NCBI GenBank assembly: GCA_937894665.1
Contig: CALAWF010000168.1
Coordinates: 1-13,256, forward strand
From: an uncultured bacterium
GTDB lineage: Bacteria > Cyanobacteriota > Vampirovibrionia > Gastranaerophilales > Gastranaerophilaceae
Reading direction: 5' to 3'
Length of the DNA: 13,256 nt
Shown here: positions 7,687 to 13,256 of the stretch, piece by piece
Position numbering within the stretch: position 1 is the stretch's first letter
Layout of the letters: each line of letters starts with the position of its first letter
Translations under genes and position numbers: made by a program
Notes under the pieces: generated by a model
What the model saw: only the letters and a program-made list of their open reading frames with translations
Database searches by the model: none
Told to the model about the DNA's origin: nothing

Positions 7687-9115
7687 AGTTAGAACTTTTT
7701 GTCATAATGCAACTATCCAGATAGCTGGTCATTACGGTTTTAAAGCGTTCTGCTTCTTCTTTTGTTTTAGCTTCAAATCTAAGTGTAAATACCGGCTCTG
7801 TATTACTTTGACGGATAAGTGCAAAACCGCCGTCAAAAACAATTCTCATCCCGTCTAATGTTACGATTTCTTTGATTTTTGAACCAAACATATTCGGTTT
7901 TTCTTGAACCTCTTTTTTCATTGATTCAAGAACTTCTTTTTTTAAGTGGTTTGGACAAGGAAAACGAACTTCATCACTTGTAAATACTTGGTTAAAAGGT
8001 TCTAACATGTTTTCTAATTTGAAGTTAGGGTTTTGTTTTTTGTTTTTTGCAACAATTTCAATCATTCTGCATCCTGCATAAATTGCATCATCAAAACCAT
8101 AATATCTATCTTTGAAGAATGTATGTCCACTCATTTCTCCACCTAAGATAGCGTGAGTTTCTTTCATTTTTTCTTTGATGTAACCATGTCCTGTTTTACA
8201 CATAATAGCTTTTCCGCCGGCGTTGTTGATGGTGTCAAAAAGAACTTGAGAGCATTTTACTTCTGATACTACTGTTGGATGTTCTGCTATGATGTCCATT
8301 GCGTAGATTAGGAGTAATTTATCCCCTGTTAAAGGTTTTCCTTTTGAATCTACAACACCGATTCTGTCGCTATCGCCATCATAAGCAATTCCTAAATCTG
8401 CATTATTTTCTACAACTGTTTTTGAAAGAGTTTCAAGAGTAGATAATACACTTGGGTTTGGGTGGTGGTTAGGGAAAGTTCCATCCGGTTCAGAGAATAG
8501 TTCAATAACTTCACACCCTAAATCTCTGTAAAGTTGAGGTCCTACAATTCCGCCTGTAGCGTTTGCACTGTCAACAACAACTTTAATTCCTTCTCCGATT
8601 TTTCCAAACTTTTCTTTCATTTCAGCGATATATTCAGGGATAATTTCTGTTGAAAAATCTTTTTCTCCAAGATTTGTTGGTAAATCCTTCCAAATTCCAA
8701 AAGTTTCTTCTTTAACTTCTTTAATTTGAGATTCATTAAGGGTTTGACGGTTGTATGTCATTTTCAATCCATTGTATTCTTTGGGATTGTGGCTTGCCGT
8801 AATAATCATAGCTCCGTCAAGATTATGGGCAACTTCTGAATAGTATCCTAGTGGAGTTGGTGCTAATCCTAAATCTTCGATATGCCCAACATTAGAATCT
8901 ACAAGTCCGGCAATAAGAGCTTTTTTAAGACTTGGAGAATGTAATCTCGCATCCATACAAACACTGATTTTTAAGTCTTTTACATCTTTGGAAGTTTTTT
9001 CTTTTAACCATTTTGTATAACCAAGTCCGATATTATAAAATAATTCTTCTGTAATATCGTCGCCGTAAATTCCTCTTATATCATTTTTGCCAAATGCGTG
9101 TTCGTATTGTTTCAT
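7685..9115 (-). CDS. Phosphomannomutase/phosphoglucomutase
   Basis: This is an alpha-D-phosphohexomutase that moves phosphate between C6 and C1 of mannose or glucose, feeding GDP-mannose, UDP-glucose and other envelope-sugar routes. It has 476 residues. The phosphoserine is Ser108 in ITASHNP, the same number as in Pseudomonas AlgC. The magnesium loop is DGDSDR with Asp246, Asp248 and Asp250. The sugar-specificity loop is GEMSGH with Glu327 and Ser329, which favours the dual PMM/PGM subgroup over phosphoglucosamine mutases. The phosphate-binding loop RQSNTEP is near the C-terminus. Names used for relatives include manB and algC; the exact substrate cannot be fixed from sequence. The SD GGGAGA (9124-9129 on the minus strand) precedes the ATG. 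It is the first gene of an operon with tatD. Confidence 0.93.
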   Translation of the reverse strand: MKQYEHAFGKNDIRGIYGDDITEELFYNIGLGYTKWLKEKTSKDVKDLKISVCMDARLHSPSLKKALIAGLVDSNVGHIEDLGLAPTPLGYYSEVAHNLDGAMIITASHNPKEYNGLKMTYNRQTLNESQIKEVKEETFGIWKDLPTNLGEKDFSTEIIPEYIAEMKEKFGKIGEGIKVVVDSANATGGIVGPQLYRDLGCEVIELFSEPDGTFPNHHPNPSVLSTLETLSKTVVENNADLGIAYDGDSDRIGVVDSKGKPLTGDKLLLIYAMDIIAEHPTVVSEVKCSQVLFDTINNAGGKAIMCKTGHGYIKEKMKETHAILGGEMSGHTFFKDRYYGFDDAIYAGCRMIEIVAKNKKQNPNFKLENMLEPFNQVFTSDEVRFPCPNHLKKEVLESMKKEVQEKPNMFGSKIKEIVTLDGMRIVFDGGFALIRQSNTEPVFTLRFEAKTKEEAERFKTVMTSYLDSCIMTKSSN

Positions 9116-9117
9116 AT

Positions 9118-9146
9118 TTCACATCTCCCAATCTTTAGTCTATAAT
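9118..9146 (+). promoter_or_regulatory. Near-consensus promoter for the sugar permease
   Basis: TTCACA (9118-9123, five of six) is followed after exactly 17 bases by a perfect TATAAT (9141-9146). Transcription should start near 9153, only about five bases before the permease ATG at 9158. The mRNA would be essentially leaderless, consistent with the absence of any SD there. Confidence 0.65.
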
Positions 9147-9149
9147 TAA

Positions 9150-9176
9150 ATCATACCATGAAAAATGTTTTCTCAA
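9150..9176 (-). promoter_or_regulatory. Candidate promoter for the mutase-tatD operon
   Basis: On the minus strand TGGTATGAT (9150-9158) is an extended -10, with the hexamer TATGAT matching five of six. TTGAGA (9171-9176) lies 15 bases upstream as a -35, a short spacing that the extended -10 may compensate. The -35 sits inside the permease coding region, and the -10 covers the predicted start of the opposing transcript. Confidence 0.4.
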
Positions 9177-10039
9177 AAATTGTAAATAATCAAAATTGGG
9201 CGGGGTGGATATTTATTTTGCCTGCAATTTTAGGAACTTTGATTTTTATTTTAATTCCCGTTATTTGCTCCTTTGGTTTGAGTTTTGCAAAGTGGGATTT
9301 GTTAAATCCTATTCAATTTGTCGGTTTACAAAATTATATTGATATTTTTCATAGTGCTGTTTTTTATAAAATATTTACTAATACGGTTGTCTTTGCCCTT
9401 TCTGTTTCAATTTTGGGTGTGATTATACCGCTAGTTTTGGCTTCTATTTTAAATTCTAAAATAAGGGGAAGTGAGTTTTTTAAAACGGCGTATTTTTTGC
9501 CATTTATTACTCCGATGATTGTTATAGGAATTGTTTGGGCATGGATTTTTGACCCGAATATTGGGTTATTAAATCAGGTTTTGCATATTCATATAAATTG
9601 GTTGTATGATTCAAAATTTGCCATGCCGGCATTGATAATTGTTTCGGTCTGGAAATTAATTGGTTATAATATGATAATCTTTTTGTCAGCTTTGTCATCC
9701 GTTTCTCAAAGTTTGTTTGAGGCAGCAAAGATTGACGGGGCTAATTCTTATCAAATATTCAAGAATGTAACTATTCCGGTTCTTTCGCCAACAATTTTTT
9801 TTGTTGTAATTATTACTGCGATTAGTTCGTTTCAAGTGTTTGATTTAATCTATCTTATGACCCAAGGCGGACCTTTTGATAGTACAAATGTCTTGGTTTA
9901 TGCTATTTATAAGGATGCGTTTGAATATTTTAATGTCGGTCATGCCAGTGCAATTGCTTATGTTTTGTTCGTTGTGATTTTAGTCTTAACTCTAATCCAA
10001 TGGAGTTTGCGTAAGAAATTGGTCTATAATGAAAAATAA
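9158..10039 (+). CDS. Sugar ABC transporter permease (MalF/UgpA type), orphan
   Basis: This is an inner-membrane subunit of a carbohydrate importer of the MalF/UgpA/LacF class. The 293 residues are full length for the class. Six hydrophobic segments are visible, roughly at 15-40, 72-96, 108-132, 155-178, 208-232 and 262-284. The cytoplasmic EAA motif, which contacts the ATPase, starts at Glu188 (EAAKIDGA) and runs to about residue 211. Conserved features include the first-helix WIFILPA and the late TQGGP. No second permease, substrate-binding protein or ATPase lies beside it, so partners must be encoded elsewhere. The ATG has no SD and lies just after a promoter. The substrate cannot be told from sequence. 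Confidence 0.92.
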   Translation: MKNVFSKIVNNQNWAGWIFILPAILGTLIFILIPVICSFGLSFAKWDLLNPIQFVGLQNYIDIFHSAVFYKIFTNTVVFALSVSILGVIIPLVLASILNSKIRGSEFFKTAYFLPFITPMIVIGIVWAWIFDPNIGLLNQVLHIHINWLYDSKFAMPALIIVSVWKLIGYNMIIFLSALSSVSQSLFEAAKIDGANSYQIFKNVTIPVLSPTIFFVVIITAISSFQVFDLIYLMTQGGPFDSTNVLVYAIYKDAFEYFNVGHASAIAYVLFVVILVLTLIQWSLRKKLVYNEK

Positions 10040-10053
10040 ATAATTCATCAAAA

Positions 10054-10086
10054 ATAGGTATGTTGGTGTTGCTACGCCGATATATC
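10054..10086 (+). repeat. REP-like hairpin, left copy
   Basis: Bases 10057-10068 pair with 10075-10086 along all 12 positions, four of them G-U wobbles, around the loop TTGCTA. An ATAG tetranucleotide starts the element. The octamer GTTGCTAC (10068-10075) recurs in the hairpin at 10568-10596. No T-run follows, so it is not a standard terminator. The layout resembles REP elements, in which GTAG precedes an imperfect palindrome. The many wobble pairs mean the structure is better as plus-strand RNA than as DNA. Confidence 0.5.
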
Positions 10087-10127
10087 ATATTCAAGGGGAA
10101 TAGCAAAAAATATTATTTTTGTATTTA

Positions 10128-10154
10128 TATAATATGTGAAAAAGTTTAAGGAGG
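10128..10154 (+). promoter_or_regulatory. -10 box and strong SD before the coiled-coil gene
   Basis: A perfect TATAAT (10128-10133) lacks a recognisable -35 at the right distance. The SD AAGGAGG (10148-10154) is near-perfect and lies 6 bases before a TTG codon at 10161, which supports TTG as the start. The region 10104-10121 also contains an A/T-only palindrome of no clear role. Confidence 0.5.
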
Positions 10155-10160
10155 TTTATA

Positions 10161-10532
10161 TTGAAAATACAAGGCTTTATGTATAATCCAATTATAAAAC
10201 CTCAGACTTTTACTTCTGATGTTGATAAAGATATTGATAAAATTCGTGAAAAACGAGATTCTTTAAAAAACTCTTTATCACGAAACAGGGATTCTCAATC
10301 TTCTGTAGAAGATAAAATTTCTAGCGTGGAATCAGATATTTCAAGACAAAATTCTAATATCAATAACGAACAATCAGAAATAAGCCTTGAACGTGAAAAA
10401 CTAGCTCGTTCAAGGGAAAAATTGCAATCCGATAGAGAAAAGTTGGAACGCTTGCAATCTCGTATGGCACAACTTCGTGATCAGTATCAAAATATCTCAA
10501 CCGAAGTTTCAAAATTGAATGATGTGTATTAG
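10161..10532 (+). CDS. Small coiled-coil protein of unknown function
   Basis: I do not recognise this 123-residue protein. Residues 1-19 (MKIQGFMYNPIIKPQTFTS) form a short non-helical head. From about 20 to 120 the chain is rich in Lys, Arg, Glu, Asp, Ser and Gln, with regularly spaced Leu and Ile, typical of a long parallel coiled coil; repeated EREKLxRxxEKLxxxREKLERL-like segments are clear. There is no signal peptide, membrane helix or cysteine, so it is probably cytoplasmic. The TTG start is supported by an AAGGAGG SD six bases upstream. It stands alone, between the permease and nifJ, with REP-like hairpins on both sides. A structural or scaffolding role is a guess from composition only. 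Confidence 0.75.
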   Translation: MKIQGFMYNPIIKPQTFTSDVDKDIDKIREKRDSLKNSLSRNRDSQSSVEDKISSVESDISRQNSNINNEQSEISLEREKLARSREKLQSDREKLERLQSRMAQLRDQYQNISTEVSKLNDVY

Positions 10533-10567
10533 TTAATTATTATTTATAAAACGTGTTAAGATATTAA

Positions 10568-10596
10568 AAATGTAGGTCGTTGCTACTGCGACATTT
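10568..10596 (+). repeat. REP-like hairpin, right copy
   Basis: A GTAG tetranucleotide (10572-10575) is followed by the short palindrome GTCG (10576-10579) / CGAC (10589-10592) with a 9-base loop. Outer AAAT (10568-10571) and ATTT (10593-10596) can also pair, leaving GTAG as a bulge. GTTGCTAC (10579-10586) is shared with the copy at 10054-10086. GTAG next to a stem-loop is the known layout of REP elements moved by RAYT transposases; none is encoded here. Confidence 0.5.
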
Positions 10597-10612
10597 AAAA
10601 CAATTCAATCAG

Positions 10613-10647
10613 AATAAAAAAGAGGCATCGTTTCCGATACCTCTTTT
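10613..10647 (-). terminator. Rho-independent terminator of nifJ
   Basis: On the minus strand the stem 10647-10635 / 10630-10618 has 13 pairs closed by a GAAA tetraloop and followed by a T-run (complement of 10616-10621). The central mispair is a G-U wobble on the minus strand but a C-A mismatch on the plus strand. The element is therefore oriented for nifJ, whose stop lies 25 bases upstream of it. Confidence 0.85.
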
Positions 10648-10671
10648 CAAGCGTTTTATCTAAAGTATTAA

Positions 10672-13256
10672 CTACTTCATCAATTCGCCAACTGCTTTGT
10701 AAACGTTCATACGTTTTGCAGCATCGCTTTCAGCTTGTTGATATAGAGCTTCAGCATGTTCAGGGTTAGTCTTCATAAGTGATTTATAACGACCTTCTGA
10801 TCTGATGAAGTCTTGGTAGCTGCCTTTTGGATCTTTAGCATCCCAAGTGAACGGTTGTTCAGGGTTAGCAGGGTTGTATCTGTATAATGGGAAGTATCCT
10901 GCTTCTACTGCACGTTTTTGTTCAGTTTGAGTTTTGCTCATATCGATACCGTGAGCGATACATGGAGCGTAAGCGAAGATGATTGATGGTCCGTTGTAGC
11001 TTTCAGCTTCTTGGAATGCTTTTAGAGTTTGAGCTCTATCTGCACCTAAAGCTACTGATGCTACATATACATAACCATAAGACATGCTCATCAAGCCCAT
11101 GTTTTTCTTGTATGTTTGTTTACCGCCTGTAGCGAATTTAGCAACTGCACCGGTTGGAGTTGATTTAGAAGCTTGACCACCAGTATTTGAGTAAACTTCT
11201 GTATCAAGAACAAGAACGTTAACGTTTTTGTTTTGAGCAAGAACGTGGTCAATACCGCCGTAACCGATGTCGTTAGCCCATCCATCACCACCGATAATCC
11301 ATACTGACTTATCTGTGAAGTAATCTTCAAGTTCTTTAACTTTTGCCAATGTTGGGCAATCAGATTTTTCAGCATATTTGTTGATTAATTCTTTAGCAGC
11401 TTCTTGGTCTTTGATAGCTTCTTCAGTTTTTGAATCATCCCAGTGAGATAATGCTTTGTCCAAAGCAGCTTTCAAATCAGCAGGAGCTTCTTCGCTAGCC
11501 ATAACTTTTTCTGCGTATGATTTCAATGTAGCTCTGTTTTGATCTACAGCCAATCTCATACCATAACCGAATTCAGCGTTGTCTTCGAACAATGAGTTAG
11601 CCCAAGCCGGACCTCTGCCGTCTTTGTTAGTTGTGTATGGGATTGTTGGGAATGTCCCAGAGTAAATTGAAGAACAACCAGTTGCGTTAGCTACAATTGC
11701 GTTTTCACCGAACAATTGAGAAACTAATTTAACGTAAGGTGTTTCCCCACAACCAGCACAAGCACCAGAGAATTCGAATAATGGTTTTCTCAACATAGCA
11801 CCTTTAATTGTTTTAGTTGTGTTTTTACCCATAACGTTATCAGGTAATGAATCGAAGAATTTTTCATTTTCTAATTCACAAGCTTCAACTTCTTTTTCAA
11901 TTGAAGACCAAGTTAAAGCCTTTTTACCTTCAACTTTAGACATTGGACATTGGTCTAAACATACACCACAACCTGTACAATCTTCGCAGTAAACTTGAAC
12001 TTTGAATTGTTCGCCGTTTAAGTTTGGTTTAGCATCAACAGTATTGAATGATTTTGGAGCATCTTTCAAGCTGTCTTTTTCAGCTAATTTAGTTCTGATT
12101 GCTGCGTGTGGACATGCTGAAGCACAAATACCACATTGGATACAGTGTTCAGAATTCCAATGTGGAACACGAGGAGCAATACCACGTTTTTCTAAGCAAG
12201 CTGTACCTGTTGGGATAACACCGTCAATACTCATTGCTGAAACTGGGATGTCATCACCTTTTAATCTCATTGATGGTTCAATGATTTTCTTAGCGAAATC
12301 GCTAGCATTTTCAGGAATGAATTGAGCGTCGTCAACACATCCAACACCATCTAATGTAGCAGGTACCGGAACTTCTTCAGTTGCGTTGATAGCTGCATCA
12401 ATCAATGCTAAGTTCATGTTAACAACATCGTCGCCTTTTTTCTTGAATGTCTTAGTTGTCATAGCTCTCATACCTTCATAAGCTTGTTCGAATGGAATGA
12501 TTCCTGAAACTTTGAAGTATGCAACCATCATAACCGTATTAGCACCTTTACCTCTTAAACCAGGTTGTTGTTTGATTAGAGATTCAGCATCTACGTTGTA
12601 GAATTTGATTTTCTTATCAATAATAGTTTTTTGCATATCTCTAGTTAAGTGAGCAAATGCTTCTTCCTTAGAGTATGGGCTGTTTAATAAGAATGTTCCG
12701 CCTTCTTTGATACCTTTTAATAGGTCATATCTTCCGATATATGAGTGAGCTGAACATGATACGAAATCAGGTGCTGTGATTAAGTAAGTTGATTTGATTT
12801 GTTTGTCGCCGAATCTCAAGTGAGAAACTGTAACACCAAATGATTTTTTAGAGTCATAAGCAAAGTATGCTTGAGCATCTTTGTCTGTGTATTGACCAAT
12901 GATTTTAATAGAGTTTTTGTTAGCACCAACAGTACCGTCTGAACCTAAGCCCCAGAACATACAGTTTGTAGTTCCGGCAGGTTCTGTAACGATGTGTTCG
13001 TCAACTTTGATTGACATATTAGTAACATCATCATCGATACCTACTGTAAATCCGTGGAATCCGTTGTTTTCAGCGTGTTTGTAAACAGCAAGAACCATAG
13101 ATGGTGTAAATTCTTTTGAAGATAAACCATAACGTCCGCCGATTACTCTGATGTCTTTGTTTTCTAATGCTGCAACAACATCCAAGTATAATGGTTCACC
13201 GATTGAACCAGGTTCTTTAGTTCTATCCAAAACAGTGATACGTTTAACAGATTTTG
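10672..13256 (-). CDS. nifJ: Pyruvate:ferredoxin (flavodoxin) oxidoreductase, C-terminal part (5' end outside window)
   Basis: PFOR oxidises pyruvate with CoA to acetyl-CoA and CO2, passing electrons to ferredoxin or flavodoxin. About 860 of the usual 1,170-1,200 residues are here. The frame is open to the window edge and reads KSVKRITV before LDRTKEPG, so the TTG at 13230 is an internal leucine. Numbering from that leucine, two ferredoxin-type 4Fe-4S motifs are present: Cys363, 366, 369, 373 and Cys418, 421, 424, 428. The proximal-cluster cysteines are Cys491 and Cys494 (CAGCGE), Cys519 (ATGCSS) and Cys757 (APC). The thiamine diphosphate site includes GGDGWAND (647-654) and SNTGGQASKS from 681. 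All expected cofactor ligands in this part are intact. The gene stands alone with its own terminator. Confidence 0.97.
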   Translation of the reverse strand, partial: KSVKRITVLDRTKEPGSIGEPLYLDVVAALENKDIRVIGGRYGLSSKEFTPSMVLAVYKHAENNGFHGFTVGIDDDVTNMSIKVDEHIVTEPAGTTNCMFWGLGSDGTVGANKNSIKIIGQYTDKDAQAYFAYDSKKSFGVTVSHLRFGDKQIKSTYLITAPDFVSCSAHSYIGRYDLLKGIKEGGTFLLNSPYSKEEAFAHLTRDMQKTIIDKKIKFYNVDAESLIKQQPGLRGKGANTVMMVAYFKVSGIIPFEQAYEGMRAMTTKTFKKKGDDVVNMNLALIDAAINATEEVPVPATLDGVGCVDDAQFIPENASDFAKKIIEPSMRLKGDDIPVSAMSIDGVIPTGTACLEKRGIAPRVPHWNSEHCIQCGICASACPHAAIRTKLAEKDSLKDAPKSFNTVDAKPNLNGEQFKVQVYCEDCTGCGVCLDQCPMSKVEGKKALTWSSIEKEVEACELENEKFFDSLPDNVMGKNTTKTIKGAMLRKPLFEFSGACAGCGETPYVKLVSQLFGENAIVANATGCSSIYSGTFPTIPYTTNKDGRGPAWANSLFEDNAEFGYGMRLAVDQNRATLKSYAEKVMASEEAPADLKAALDKALSHWDDSKTEEAIKDQEAAKELINKYAEKSDCPTLAKVKELEDYFTDKSVWIIGGDGWANDIGYGGIDHVLAQNKNVNVLVLDTEVYSNTGGQASKSTPTGAVAKFATGGKQTYKKNMGLMSMSYGYVYVASVALGADRAQTLKAFQEAESYNGPSIIFAYAPCIAHGIDMSKTQTEQKRAVEAGYFPLYRYNPANPEQPFTWDAKDPKGSYQDFIRSEGRYKSLMKTNPEHAEALYQQAESDAAKRMNVYKAVGELMK

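Noticed and set aside
7304..7858. Plus-strand open frames over tatD and the mutase
   Set aside because: They are frame shadows of strongly supported minus-strand genes and show no recognisable domain or initiation site.
10104..10121. A/T palindrome (CAAAAA ... TTTTTG) as a terminator of the permease gene
   Set aside because: The stem has a single G-C pair and would be too weak; it is followed by a -10 box rather than a plain T-run.
10054..10596. CRISPR-like array
   Set aside because: There are only two partial hairpin matches 500 bases apart with a gene between them, and no regularly spaced direct repeats.
11091..12325. Alternative frames within nifJ on both strands, and a third at 12899-13084
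   Set aside because: All lie within the conserved PFOR reading frame and have no independent support.
13228..13230. TTG as the start codon of nifJ
   Set aside because: The frame stays open to the window edge and the upstream residues (KSVKRITV) continue the conserved pyruvate oxidoreductase sequence around LDRTKEPG. The codon is an internal leucine and the gene is cut by the window.

Overview
The window is an AT-rich bacterial stretch with tightly packed housekeeping genes, standard code and clear Shine-Dalgarno (SD) sites. It carries a pyruvate:ferredoxin/flavodoxin oxidoreductase, which points to an anaerobic, fermentative lifestyle. The AT-rich codon use, trigger factor-ClpP-ClpX order and this enzyme would suit a gut bacterium of the Gastranaerophilales/Melainabacteria type (non-photosynthetic relatives of cyanobacteria). 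That placement is an impression: no decisive marker gene is present, and other AT-rich anaerobes such as Firmicutes are not excluded.

Layout. 1-207 is a leader with no gene. 208-3503 (+) is the protein quality-control operon tig-clpP-clpX, closed by a strong hairpin terminator at 3525-3555. 3628-6896 (+) holds DNA polymerase I (polA) and a small secreted protein of unknown function whose start lies inside the end of polA. 6893-9115 (-) is a two-gene operon, read right to left: a phosphomannomutase/phosphoglucomutase and then a TatD-family metal-dependent hydrolase. The hydrolase ends tail to tail with the small secreted protein, with a 4-base overlap. The mutase and a lone sugar ABC-transporter permease (9158-10039, +) diverge from a 42-base gap that seems to hold two overlapping promoters. 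10161-10532 (+) is a small coiled-coil protein of unknown function, bracketed by two hairpins that share the octamer GTTGCTAC and look like REP elements. 10672-13256 (-) is the C-terminal part of nifJ, which runs off the right edge; its terminator lies at 10613-10647.

How the genes relate. Trigger factor folds nascent chains at the ribosome, while ClpX unfolds rejected proteins and feeds them to ClpP. PolA does primer removal and repair; its 5' nuclease and polymerase motifs are intact but its proofreading motifs are degenerate. The mutase links glycolytic sugar phosphates to envelope sugars, the permease belongs to a sugar importer whose other parts are elsewhere, and NifJ converts pyruvate to acetyl-CoA. 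I see no CRISPR array, transposase, phage gene, tRNA or rRNA. The most unusual items are the REP-like pair around the coiled-coil gene, the near-leaderless permease with its overlapping divergent promoters, and the likely loss of proofreading in PolA. I see no convincing new multi-gene system.
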